Of a stretch of 64,000 nt of DNA, positions 20,312-30,005 are shown one piece after another. This DNA is from Garcia nutans (lineage: Eukaryota > Streptophyta > Magnoliopsida > Malpighiales > Euphorbiaceae), in the NCBI GenBank assembly GCA_947685225.1, contig CANTUV010000062.1, forward strand, positions 18,868,501 through 18,932,500. Reading direction: 5' to 3'. How positions within the stretch are numbered: position 1 is the stretch's first letter; the number at the start of each line of letters is the position of its first letter. The notes below the pieces were generated by a model. It saw only the letters and a program-made list of their open reading frames with translations, searched no databases and was not told the DNA's origin. The position numbers were made by a program, and so were the translations under genes.

Positions 20312-23300
20312 TCACAAAATACCACAGGCAAGATAGTTAGCAATATCTGCAAACCAAGGTGCATTAATTACCACAAACAAATGCTCATCAGGAAATACCT
20401 CTAAATTTTTATGAATGCTATCAGATGCAAGGTTTTCACTAAAGAAGGGTAATCTGGATAAATGATCAGCAACAACATTCTCACTACCCTTAGTATCCTT
20501 GATTTGGAAGTCAAAATCTTGCAATAACAACATCCATCTAATTAAGCGCGGTTTAGCATGCTGTTTTGTTAAAAGATATTTAAGAGCTGCATGGTCAGAA
20601 TGCACAATAATTTTTGACCCAATTAAATAAGCTCTAAATTTGTCTAAAGCAAAAACAACAGCTAACATTTCCTTCTCAGTTGTGGTGTAGTTCATTTGTG
20701 CACTATTCAGGGTTAAACTAGCATAATATATTACTCTCAAGTATTTATCAACCCTTTGCCCAAGAACAGCTCCTACTGCATGATTAGAGGCATCACACAT
20801 GATTTCAAAAGGTAAAGACCAGACAGGAGCTACAATTACTGGTGCACTAGTCAATTTTTCTTTAAGGAAATTAAAAGCTTGCATGCATTGTGCTGTAAAT
20901 TCAAATGGAACATCTTTTCCCAACAAATGGCATAATGGTTGGCTTATTTTGGAAAAATCCTTAATAAACCTCCTGTAAAATCCTGCATGCCCTAGAAAAC
21001 TTCTTATTCCCTTAACAGAGGTAGGTGGGGGTAACTTAGCAATCAATTCAATTTTAGCCTTATCCACCTCAATCCCTTTACTTGACACCACATGACCTAA
21101 GACAATGCCCTGAGTAACCATAAAATGACTCTTTTCCCAACTTAAAGTGAGGTTACATTCAATGCATCTCTCAAGCACACGAACAAGTTTATCGAGGCAA
21201 TTATCAAAAGAATTACCAAAAATAGAAAAATCATCCATAAATACCTCAATAAAATCGTCGATCATATCTGAGAAGACAGACATCATGCATCTCTGAAAAG
21301 TTGCAGGTGCATTGCACAAGCCAAAGGGCATACGTCGAAATGCATAAGTCCCAAAAGGGCAAGTAAAGGTTGTCTTTGACTGATCCTCTGGAGCTATTGG
21401 CACCTGATAGTAACCTGAATGGCCATCCAGAAAACAATAATGTGAGTTTCTAGAAAGTTTATCTAACATCTGATCAATAAAAGGAAGAGGGAAATGATCT
21501 TTCTTTGTAGCATTATTCAACTTCCTATAATTGATGCACATTCTCCACCCAGTCGTAGTCCTAGTAGGAACCAATTCATTATTCTCATTTTTCACCATAG
21601 TGATTCCAGATTTCTTAGGTACTACATGTATTGGGCTCACCCACTCACTATTAGCTATTGGGTAAATTACTCCTTCATCCAGCAATTTGAGCATTTCTTT
21701 CTTAACCACTTCACTCATATTTGGGTTAAGTCGCCTTTGGGTCTCCCTCACAGGTTTAGCTCCCTCTTCTAAAGTGATTCTATGCATGCACATAGAAGGG
21801 CTAATACCCTTTATGTCACTCAATCCCCATCCTATTGTTCTCTTTAATCTTTTAAGCTCACTCACCAACCTCATCTCCTCCCCTTCACTAAGTTCACTAG
21901 ATATTATCACAGGTAAAGTATTGTGATCTCCTAAAAACACATATTTCAGGTTCTTAGGTAACTCTTTCAGCTCTAACTCTAGTGAGGGGTTCTTCTCTTC
22001 TTTTTCAAGGGGGGAAAGCTCACAAACTGTGTCCTCCTTAAGTTCCTCTACTTCAGCACTTCCTAAGGTCTCAAGACAACTGGCTATTTCTGCATCAAAA
22101 ATTTCCAAATCACTATCCAAAATCAATGCCAGCTCCATTTTATCAGTGGAACCTGTCTGCAAGAAAACATCTGAAACAACTGCATCAACACAATCAATGA
22201 AAGAACAATCCTCATACAAAGCAGTTGTAGGAATAGGAGAAGTGTTAAAAATAGAAAATTCCACAGTTTGTCCCAAAACAGTCATTGATAATTTTCCATT
22301 CTTAACATCTATCAAAGTATTGGTAGTCGCCATAAAAGGCCTACCCAGCAGAATGGTGTGTGCAGATGGTGAAGAATTACCTACTTCCATGTCAAGAACA
22401 ATGAAATCCACAGGAACTATCAAACCACCAACTTTAACTAACACATCTTCTATAACCCCTTTTGGGAATCTAAGAGATCTATCAGCTAATTGCAACACCA
22501 TTTTTGTTGGTTTAAGTTCCCCTAATTCCAAATCAAGATAAACAGAATAAGGCATTAAATTCACACTAGCTCCTAAATCACACATGCCCTCAGTACCTTT
22601 TCCATTCCCCATATTAATTTGAATAATAAAGCTTCCAGGATCCTTTAGCTTAGGAGGTAGTTTATGATGCAAAACAGCACTTGCTACCTCAGAAACTATC
22701 ACCTTTTCATTCGGCTCATACCTCTTTTTCTTGGTATTCAGTTCTTTGAAGAATTTAGCATAAGCCGGCATGTTCTTAATTGCTTCAAGTAAGGGTAAGT
22801 TAATACTTACCTTAGACATCATGTTGAAGATATCTGAAAACTGCTTATCTTTTTTATCATCCTTCAACCTGCTAGGGAATGGTATAGGTGGCCAGTATGG
22901 ATTGCTTTCCTTGTGCAAATCTGGTGTGGGGGACTTCTCCATTGATCGTTCTTTAGCACCTTTGTTCTCTAATTCTCCTTCCTTTTTCTTTTCTTGCTCA
23001 CCTGCATTCACAGAGTTATTTTCAACATTATTATTAATTACCTTGCCACTCCTAAGAACAGTCACTGCTTGTGCCTGCTCAGGTTGGCTTGGGAACTTCC
23101 CCTTTTGTTGAATCTGCATCTGTTGTGCAAGTTGCCCCACTTGGGTCTCCACCTTCTTAAAAGATGCTTTTAAGGAATCCAGTCTCTTGTTGTTCATCTC
23201 TTGGTTTTGCGCACTGACTTTGATGAAAGCTTGTAAACTTTCCTCCAAACTCTCTCTTTTAGGCTGACCTTGATTTGAGGATTGGCCCTGCTGTTGGTTC

Positions 23301-23314
23301 TGTCTCTGGAGCAA
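20312..23314 (-). CDS. Athila-like protease-RT-RNase H polyprotein (element G)
   Basis: The frame starts within the gag-protease linker (VTVLRSGKVIN). The protease has DLGASVN near residue 245 and the ILGRPFM flap region. The reverse transcriptase runs from WRMCINYRKLNN to FMDDFSIF, with the catalytic pair near residue 691. RNase H follows from IMCDASN near residue 838 to NVVADHLSRL. The natural protein should fuse to gag upstream and integrase downstream. Here a TAG at 23323-23321 and a TGA at 20311-20309 isolate it, both in the same phase. The domains themselves look intact, so inactivation rests on few changes. Confidence 0.93.
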   Translation of the reverse strand: MLQRQNQQQGQSSNQGQPKRESLEESLQAFIKVSAQNQEMNNKRLDSLKASFKKVETQVGQLAQQMQIQQKGKFPSQPEQAQAVTVLRSGKVINNNVENNSVNAGEQEKKKEGELENKGAKERSMEKSPTPDLHKESNPYWPPIPFPSRLKDDKKDKQFSDIFNMMSKVSINLPLLEAIKNMPAYAKFFKELNTKKKRYEPNEKVIVSEVASAVLHHKLPPKLKDPGSFIIQINMGNGKGTEGMCDLGASVNLMPYSVYLDLELGELKPTKMVLQLADRSLRFPKGVIEDVLVKVGGLIVPVDFIVLDMEVGNSSPSAHTILLGRPFMATTNTLIDVKNGKLSMTVLGQTVEFSIFNTSPIPTTALYEDCSFIDCVDAVVSDVFLQTGSTDKMELALILDSDLEIFDAEIASCLETLGSAEVEELKEDTVCELSPLEKEEKNPSLELELKELPKNLKYVFLGDHNTLPVIISSELSEGEEMRLVSELKRLKRTIGWGLSDIKGISPSMCMHRITLEEGAKPVRETQRRLNPNMSEVVKKEMLKLLDEGVIYPIANSEWVSPIHVVPKKSGITMVKNENNELVPTRTTTGWRMCINYRKLNNATKKDHFPLPFIDQMLDKLSRNSHYCFLDGHSGYYQVPIAPEDQSKTTFTCPFGTYAFRRMPFGLCNAPATFQRCMMSVFSDMIDDFIEVFMDDFSIFGNSFDNCLDKLVRVLERCIECNLTLSWEKSHFMVTQGIVLGHVVSSKGIEVDKAKIELIAKLPPPTSVKGIRSFLGHAGFYRRFIKDFSKISQPLCHLLGKDVPFEFTAQCMQAFNFLKEKLTSAPVIVAPVWSLPFEIMCDASNHAVGAVLGQRVDKYLRVIYYASLTLNSAQMNYTTTEKEMLAVVFALDKFRAYLIGSKIIVHSDHAALKYLLTKQHAKPRLIRWMLLLQDFDFQIKDTKGSENVVADHLSRLPFFSENLASDSIHKNLEVFPDEHLFVVINAPWFADIANYLACGIL

Positions 23315-23323
23315 ATGGAAAGG

Positions 23324-23632
23324 CTATTGAGCATTATTTGTTGTCCAGGAAAAATTGGGGTGACTCCTCCAACCAGGATTGTAAGTGTTGGAGTAAGGAT
23401 CATTCCTGGTTCTTGGTTGAAATCCCCCCATAGCATTAACTTGCTCAGCTTCATTCCCAAAAGACTCATATGCAGAGGGACATATATTTGCTCCATGCCC
23501 AAATGTCCCACAGATTCCACACACTTCTTGAGTAGATGAAGAAATATTGTTCTTCATGTTTAGCATCTGAACCTGCCTTGTCAACTCAACTATTTGACTA
23601 ACCATTTCAGTATTGGCTTCCAGTTGATTCAC
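23324..23632 (-). pseudogene. Athila-like gag C-terminal part with zinc knuckle
   Basis: About 100 residues containing CGICGTFGHGANIC, a CCHC knuckle, and a proline/asparagine-rich tail. It is in the same phase as the downstream pol but one base out of phase with the capsid ORF, which ends at 23629. A small indel near 23640 in a purine-rich stretch therefore disrupts gag. It ends at the in-frame TAG before pol. Confidence 0.8.
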
Positions 23633-24288
23633 CCCTTGCTTCTTCCCCTTACACTCTTTTGTTGAGAATTAGCTCCCAACATCTCAAAGATCTCGTAAGT
23701 CTCATCAGCTGTCTTTTCTCCCATGGCTCCCCCAGCTGCATTATCAACTATGTTCTGAAATTGCTGGGTGAGACCATCATAGAAAAACTGATTAAGGAGT
23801 TGAAGTGGGTAGTGATGATGTGGACACTGGATCAATAACATTTTGAATCTGTCCCAAGCCTCATGAAATGGCTCTCCTTCGAATTGAGAGAATGTAGCAA
23901 TCTTCCCTCTCAATTCAGCTGTCTTTTGGTGTGAATAGAACTTGCCCATGAACTTGTTATAAACTTGTTCCCAAGTTGTCAGTGAATTTTCAGGCAGCAT
24001 CATGAGCCAGCTCTTTGCCCTATCCTTCAAAGTATAAGGGAAACATCTCATCCTCAACTGATCTTCTGTTAGTCCTTCCAAAGGAAAAGTGTTGAGGGTG
24101 GAGTAGAAATCCCGAATAAAATTCAAAGGATCTTCATTTGGAACTCCATAGAACGATGGCAGCATGTTGTAATGAATGTTCTTCAACTCATAGTTCCTTG
24201 CTGCATCTGTCAGTCTTATGCAAGAAGTGGAAGTCCCAATGACAGGTCTAGCAAAATCTCTCATGGTTCTTTGTCTTTCTTCAGCCAT
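23629..24288 (-). CDS. Athila-like gag, capsid part
   Basis: This ORF of 219 codons carries the plant retrotransposon gag domain. It shows DPLNFIRDFYSTL, the conserved RMRCFPYTLKDRAKSWLMML block, TTWEQVYNKFMGKFY and FHEAWDRFKMLL. The ATG at 24288 starts MAEERQRTMRDFARP, a start typical of Athila gag, about 290 bases after the PBS. The C-terminal ten or so residues are probably out of phase because the knuckle continues in another frame. Gag packages the element's RNA in cytoplasmic virus-like particles. Confidence 0.88.
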   Translation of the reverse strand: MAEERQRTMRDFARPVIGTSTSCIRLTDAARNYELKNIHYNMLPSFYGVPNEDPLNFIRDFYSTLNTFPLEGLTEDQLRMRCFPYTLKDRAKSWLMMLPENSLTTWEQVYNKFMGKFYSHQKTAELRGKIATFSQFEGEPFHEAWDRFKMLLIQCPHHHYPLQLLNQFFYDGLTQQFQNIVDNAAGGAMGEKTADETYEIFEMLGANSQQKSVRGRSKG

Positions 24289-24577
24289 CTTTACAGATTT
24301 TCAGATTCTGACTCAAAATCCGAAATGTCCTCCTCTGAAGTATCAAATCCGGTGTAGAGCTCAAACTCTTCTCTGCTCCTTTTCACTCTTTGAATTTCTG
24401 GAATGAATGGATGTAGCTCTCCTTCAAGTGATCTCCTGCCTTGCATAAACAAAAATTTCTAGAAAAAGAAATATCAAAAGCAAAAGACAAATAAAATAAA
24501 ATGGAAAACAATGAAAATAATTTGAAATATTATTTATTTATTTATTTATTTTAAATAAACAATTACGCCAATTAGCT

Positions 24578-24595
24578 TCCCCGGCAACTGCGCCA
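24578..24595 (-). other. Primer-binding site of Athila-like element G
   Basis: The minus strand reads TGGCGCAGTTGCCGGGGA, six bases after the 5' LTR end. It resembles the Asp-tRNA-type PBS of Athila elements, with mismatches. The leader from here to gag (24289-24577) holds no other feature I can support. Confidence 0.8.
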
Positions 24596-25556
24596 AAAAC
24601 TTGTTGCGCTCAAATTAACTCTACCACAAAGCGTCACTCGCAAGTATACGAGGTAGCTGTAGCAAAGGTGATCGCCCCAAGGTTGTCTCACAAGGAAGCT
24701 AAAGTGGCTAATTGATTATCAAATTAAAAGTAACAAGTAATGAATAAATTTAAATTGCTAACTAAAGAAGAAGTTTAATTGAAGTTTAAAACAATAAAAG
24801 TAAACAAGAGCTGATGTTTTGATTCACTTGATAAAAAGGTCTAGGTTTTGCACTTCTCTACTACTTATTTGCATGAACGGTTATTCCACTTAACTAATTT
24901 AATTTCTAAGATTAAATCTAAACAACTTAATTAATTGAGTCAAGGAAATAAGCTCTCGCATTCAAACCTCTTACAACTAATCTTGTTAAAATTGAAACAA
25001 TCTTTTTAATAGGTTATATTTCTAATTCACCTAAGTCCTTAATTAAATTATTCCAGCATTAGACTTCATCTCTCAATCCATCATCTAATACCTAAAACAC
25101 ACAATTGGTGGCCAATCAATTATATGTTAACAATATTTCATTCAATAAAGGCTAAAGAAATCATTAGTTAAGAGAATAACCAATTCATACAATCATAGTA
25201 AATCCATACAAACCCTAGACTAGATCAAATTAGTTCATAATGCAATCAAACATATTCATCTCGTTAATGTTCAAAGAAACCGAAATAGACATGATAATAT
25301 CCATTCAATAAAAATAAAGTGAATAAGTTCGAGAACAAAACCAAGTTACAGCTCCTTGAAGTTTCTGAAGAATCTCTTGTTCAAAATCTTGCAAGAAGAA
25401 TGAATCCTGGCATAAACAATCTAATCTAGCTAGTTTTTATCCAAAGTGAAATCAAAATTAAGAAAATAAATGTTAAAACCCTAGCTCTAATATCTGACGG
25501 CTCAAAATCTGCTCCAAATCGTCAAAAAAAACCCCCGTAACCTAGCTCTCTTCTTT

Positions 25557-25565
25557 CCTTTTATA
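25557..25565 (-). promoter_or_regulatory. TATA box of the Athila LTR
   Basis: TATAAAAGG on the minus strand lies about 45 bp downstream of the palindromic array and within the LTR. It is followed by pyrimidine-rich sequence. This is the likely Pol II promoter of element G. Confidence 0.65.
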
Positions 25566-25609
25566 CGAAACGTCCGCTTTAAAATTCGGTGTGCGTTTGG
25601 TTCATGAGG

Positions 25610-26026
25610 GACACGGCCAAGTCATGAGGGACACGGTCATGTGAGAGCTTGTTGGAGGGACACGGCCACAAGACACGGCCGTGTCCCCTGCAGGTGTCCA
25701 CCTCTGTTTGTTTCTCTCCTCTCTTCTTCTTTGGTTGAGTGACACGGCCAAGTCAGAAGTGACTTGGCCGTGTTGCACCATGTGTTAGGGACACGGCCAC
25801 AAGACACGGCCGTGTCCCCTGTAGGTGTTCACCTCTGTGCAACTATGATCTCTTTCCTGTGGAACCAAGTGAGACACGGCCAAGTGAAGCTTGACTTGGC
25901 CGTGTTGGGTCTTTTTGGAGGGACACGGCCAGGTGACTTGGCCGTGTCCCTTGCATGTGTCTGCTACGAGGACTTGTTCTTCAATTTAATCTTGGTATGG
26001 GACACGGCCAGTGACTTGGCCGTGTC
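25610..26026. repeat. GACACGGCC/GGCCGTGTC array in Athila LTR
   Basis: The longest array of this kind in the window, with about 18 half-units such as GACACGGCCACAAGACACGG and GGCCGTGTCCCC. It sits in U3, upstream of the TATA box. The same words occur in the chromovirus LTRs X, S and E. Confidence 0.9.
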
Positions 26027-26330
26027 CTCTGCCTGTGTCAGCCACTGCCACTTTCTCCTTCAAATTTGCTTCCTTGCCTTTTTAACCTAACACAAAACTC
26101 AAAACAAATCTTAACAATAAATCAATAGACAATAACCAACACAACATAAACACAATACTAAAAACTACATCAAAAATGACATAAACATTGAAATAAACTA
26201 AAACTACCACAATTAAAGAAAACACTAGACAAACCGATTAAAACTAACAAAATACCTAAATAAAACAATAATTAACATAATAAACAAGACACAAAACTAT
26301 AAGAAAAACTAATAAAACACTTATCTCTAA

Positions 26331-26341
26331 TGGAGTCGCCA
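26331..26341 (-). other. Primer-binding site of Tat-2
   Basis: TGGCGACTCCA on the minus strand lies one base beyond the LTR end. It is identical to the PBS core of C (46040) and D (58239). The primer usually cited for Tat/Ogre elements is an Arg tRNA. Confidence 0.75.
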
Positions 26342-27071
26342 CTGTGAGCGGGGATTTTTGCCCCCACTCCAGGGGGAATGGTTCTTGCAACTTCGGCACT
26401 GTTTAGTCTCAGGGCCTTAGATAACAGGAGCCTAAGCTCGGAGAAAATGGAGTCGCCACCTGAACAGGCCGAGAAAAAGAAAGGGGTGGATGACTCGATT
26501 CCTAAGGAATCCACAATCCCCTAATGGGTTTTGAAAGTTGGGTACGTGTGGGGAAGGTGAGAAATGGCCCAGCACCCCTACAACGCCCGGCTCATTGGAA
26601 CCGACCTCCTTTGCAGGTCTTAATATTATAAAATTCTTAAGTATAACAATATTATCCATATTACATGCAACAATTAAAATAAAGCATCATTATATTAAAA
26701 TCAAAGCAATGTCCAAACAAAGTAAATAAATGGACACCCATCCGAGGATGGAAACATGTCCTTACATTGTTCATGTCTAAACTAAATAGGACACCCACCA
26801 AAAGGTGGAAACATGTCCTTTACATTGGTCCAAAATATAAAAGCGATTTAAATTACATAAAATTTAAGTAATGAAGTACCTACAAAGTGGAAGCATACCT
26901 CTTATAATTTTAATACCAAAACAAATAAATAATAATCATAATAATAAAGAAAATATCCATCCATGATAAATTAAATAAATCAAGTATTGAAATTAAATAA
27001 ATCAACCATTAAAAAATATAATAAACTATATAATCAAATCTAAAATTAAATAAATCAATAAATATATAAAT

Positions 27072-27345
27072 TTAGGGTTTTAAAGAATTATCAATTGAAT
27101 TTAGGGCTTAGAAACTTAGGGTTTTAGAAACTAAAGTTTTGCAATTAGGGTTTTGAAATTAGGATTTTTAGGGTTTTTGAAAACTAGGGTTGTGGAATTA
27201 GGGTTTTTAAAACTAGGGTTTTGGAATTAGGGTTTTGGATAGTTAGGGTTTTTAAAACTAGGGTTTTGGATAGTTATTTTTGAAACTAGAATTTTGGAAT
27301 TAGAGTTTTGGAATTAGGGTTTTGGATAGTTACGGTTTTTTTAGT
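27072..27345 (-). repeat. Telobox-like (AAACCCTAA) cluster in Tat-2 LTR
   Basis: More than ten copies of TTAGGGTTTT-like words sit within about 270 bp; on the element's sense strand they read AAAACCCTAA. A homologous cluster lies in the D LTR. The copies are irregularly spaced and degenerate, so this is not a telomere array. Confidence 0.8.
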
Positions 27346-28087
27346 GGTTTAGGTTGAATAATTTGGGGAAAGGGTTACGGGGTTTAACTTACTGCCTTAA
27401 AAACATAATTTTGGATTTGGAGAGATAATTAAGGTTTTGGAGAAATAATCAATATTTTGGAGTGTAATAATGAAATGGTTTAGGCTTTTGGATAAAAAAT
27501 AGTTTGATGTTTTGAGTTTTAATAAAATAATTCATGGTTCTTGAAGTAAAGTAAACAAAATAGATTCTAACAATTAATTTAAATCCTCGACGGCTACTGG
27601 ATATTTTTAAGTTTTTTATGAAACATGCAAGTGGGGTTACGAATACCAACTGATCAATGTGTTAATTAAAGCAAACGATTAAAGTTATTGAAACAAGGAT
27701 CAATTTCTTGCATGTTCAAAGATCAAGGTACTGTGTGTTCAAAGATAAAGTTACTGCATGCATGTTTTTATTAATCAAAGAAATGAAGCTACTGTGATCA
27801 TGAGTATTTTATGATTAAAGATCAAACCTCCATTCATTGGTTCCTCCAAATTGATTTCTGGATGAACAATGTGAAGACAGTATGCACTCTGCCTTCTTCT
27901 TTGGTTGTCTTGATATTTTTGTTTGTGGTTTCCTTCGTTCTCTAAAAAGTTGCTGCTGTTCTTCTCTCTTTGTTGTCGTCTCTTCTGCTTTTTGGTCTAA
28001 TCCTCTGTTAATCTCAATTGCCAACCCTTGTTCCTGTTAATTCTCCCTTGTTAATGTTCCCTCCCCGTTCTGAATTCTGAAACATTA

Positions 28088-28097
28088 ATATTTATAG
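28088..28097 (-). promoter_or_regulatory. TATA box of Tat-2 LTR
   Basis: GCTATAAATATT lies on the minus strand, about 70-80 bp downstream of the palindromic array. It is a good candidate for the LTR promoter. Confidence 0.55.
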
Positions 28098-28175
28098 CCA
28101 AACCTCACTCAGAATCCTTAACCTAATATTAATCAGTCCCTAAAATGAATTCTAGTTGAATTAGGAAACTTATCC

Positions 28176-28388
28176 GACCTCATGTCAACCTAGTTGCCCT
28201 AGGTAGACATGAGTCCAACCTCATGTCAACCTTGGGTTGCCCAAGTCGACATGAGGAATGCTCATGTTGATCAAGCCTACCAAGGTCGACATGAAGCATG
28301 CTCATGTCGACCTAACCTGCCCAGGTCGACGAGTCCAACCTCATGTCGATCTGGGCTACCATATCGACATAAGGCATGCTCATGTCTC
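28176..28388. repeat. CATGTCGACCT/AGGTCGACATG array in Tat-2 LTR
   Basis: About nine alternating copies of CTCATGTCGACCT and AGGTCGACATGAG, some mutated, sit upstream of the TATA box. Composition is clearly more GC-rich than the flanks. The word differs from those in Athila, C and D LTRs, but the position and palindromic design are alike. Confidence 0.85.
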
Positions 28389-28618
28389 CCCCGCCGGTCT
28401 GACTCGAATTATTCTTGCCCTTTTTTAACTTATGGACCGAAAAGTTTAATTTGGGCTGTGATTTTAGGTTTTTGTAATTGAATTTATGCCTTTGTAATCC
28501 GAACCTACTTCTTTAAAAGTTATAAACTAGTTTTAAATATTTTAAAGTCGGATCAAATTTATTTTGGCATCCTTTAATTAGTACCATATCAAATTGGGGT
28601 CAAAATTAAGGGTCTACA

Positions 28619-30005
28619 AACACATTACTCAATTGCTTTGATACATCAACATAATTTATATTATGCACATCATAACATATTTCTCATTCATCAACAATAT
28701 ATTAACTTAAAACATTTTTACCAACCAAATGTGTTAAGTCCTAATGTCATGTAAATATATGCAATCATTCAAAGTTTGTACTTACCTCGAAAAGCAACAA
28801 ACACCAAATCAACCTCCTCTTCAAAGATATCCCTCAATCCTTGGATTGGGTAACTCAATTCTCTTTAAAACCTAATCCAAAGGTGATTATAAATACTCAC
28901 TTAGTGATTCATATAAGGAAATAAAGATAAGAACTATCTAGGGCAAACTCCACACTTAAAACGCTCAACAACACGGGCGTGTTCATGGACGTGCCCTAAA
29001 CCCACAACACAGAAGCTTTGACAAGCTCAATGACATGGGAGTGTCACTGCACATGTCAATTCTCCAACAACACAGTAGCTATGACATGCTCAGTGACATG
29101 GGCGTGTCACTGGAAGTGTCACCAGCCCTAAAAATAGAACCATTGACACACCCAAAGACATGATCGTGCTACTGGGTGTGTCAAGCCAAAAACCTAAAAT
29201 TGACACCAAAAATGCCACATCCAACAATCATCTTTCATCACCCCCTTTCAAATCCACACAACTTAACCAAAACCATCATAATACCATAATAAATTTGCAT
29301 AACATCAAAACAAACTCAATTACAAGCATCATAACACATTCACAACCATATTTCACAACTCAAAACTTACACAATCGACAACTCTTATTTTCTTCACCAA
29401 ACTTAACCTTTTCTTCAATCCAACTCCAAATTCAAAGTTAACAAGACAAAACAACTTCAAACGTACCAAAATCAGCCATACACCCAACTACACCAACCAT
29501 CCACCAAACTCAAATACACAAACTCAAAAGAAATCAAAGAAACGAGTTGGAAATTTACCAAATATGAAGAAAATCCTTAAAACTCCAACTTGATCACTTG
29601 AAATCCTTCAATTGCTTGAATTAGGAAGTAACAAAACCTCTTTTCCCTTTGACAATGTGGTGCCTGACCCTCTTGGAGAAGAAAGAAGAAGATGATGAAA
29701 AGTCAATTCTCTACTAAACTCACAATCCTCTTAAACCACACAAAAACCCTCTTTTAATCTCCACTAAGAAATTAAATTATTATAATAATATAAACAAAAA
29801 TCATCTTCCAGTATCAATATTTAATATAATTAATTCAAATATCTTTTGACCTTATTATTAAAATGTTGACTTGTATATATACAACATATACACACTTCCC
29901 TTTTTCCTTTATTTCCACTTAATCATATATACACTTTAAAATCATTTAATTCAATTTCAACAATTAGCATTTCCAAAATTTTAGGATAACATTTGGGATA
30001 TTACA
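28619..30005 (-). mobile_element. Chromovirus-type LTR fragment Y
   Basis: On the minus strand it begins TGTAATATCCCAAATGTTATC at 30005, the start shared by the chromovirus LTRs here, and is cut by Tat-2 at 28618. It holds degenerate ACATGGGCGTGTC-like words at 28970-29185 that recall the GACACGGCC array. The remainder is presumably left of the window. It truncates the B 3' LTR. No gene is seen. Confidence 0.7.

Larger units (their letters stand above)
13101..26319 (-). mobile_element. Element G: Athila-like Ty3/gypsy retrotransposon, right part
   Basis: Read on the minus strand, it has the 5' LTR (24602-26319), an Asp-type PBS, gag, protease-RT-RNase H, integrase, a palindromic array, an Athila-position ORF and a 3' non-coding tail. 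The 3' LTR lies left of the window. Two LTRs have inserted in it: S at 16441-19020, with proven TSD, and X at its left edge. Coding lesions are a gag frameshift near 23640, in-frame stops at 23321-23323 and 20309-20311, and a frameshift in the last ORF. The RT motif FMDD and the sequence GGGTTGCCTCCCATTTAGCG at the S insertion site fit Athila. Confidence 0.9.
24602..26319 (-). repeat. 5' LTR of Athila-like element G
   Basis: On the plus strand it starts TGTTGCGCTC next to the PBS. It ends AATAAAACA at 26319, because sequence from 26320 on aligns with the Tat leader GGCGACTCC..GATAAG. That gives 1718 bp with TGTT/AACA ends. The last bases are inferred from this junction, since the 3' LTR is outside the window. 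It contains a TATA box and the GACACGGCC array. Confidence 0.8.
26343..28618 (-). mobile_element. Tat-type LTR (Tat-2) with PBS, interrupted by Athila G
   Basis: On the minus strand this 2276-bp LTR starts TGTAGACCCTTAATTTTGAC at 28618 and ends CCCCGCTCACA at 26343. It is followed by the Tat PBS at 26341-26331 and a leader stub to about 26320. Both ends match element D (55852-58237). The rest of the element must lie left of Athila G. It contains GGAGTCGCC repeats near its end, a telobox-rich stretch, a TATA box and a palindromic array. No gene is seen. Confidence 0.85.

Noticed and set aside
25610..26026. CRISPR-like array
   Set aside because: Repeat words are short, alternate in orientation, and have no regular unique spacers. 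The setting is a plant retrotransposon LTR.
27072..27345. Interstitial telomere array
   Set aside because: The TTAGGG-like words are irregular and embedded in a defined LTR with a homologous tract in element D. There is no head-to-tail TTTAGGG run.
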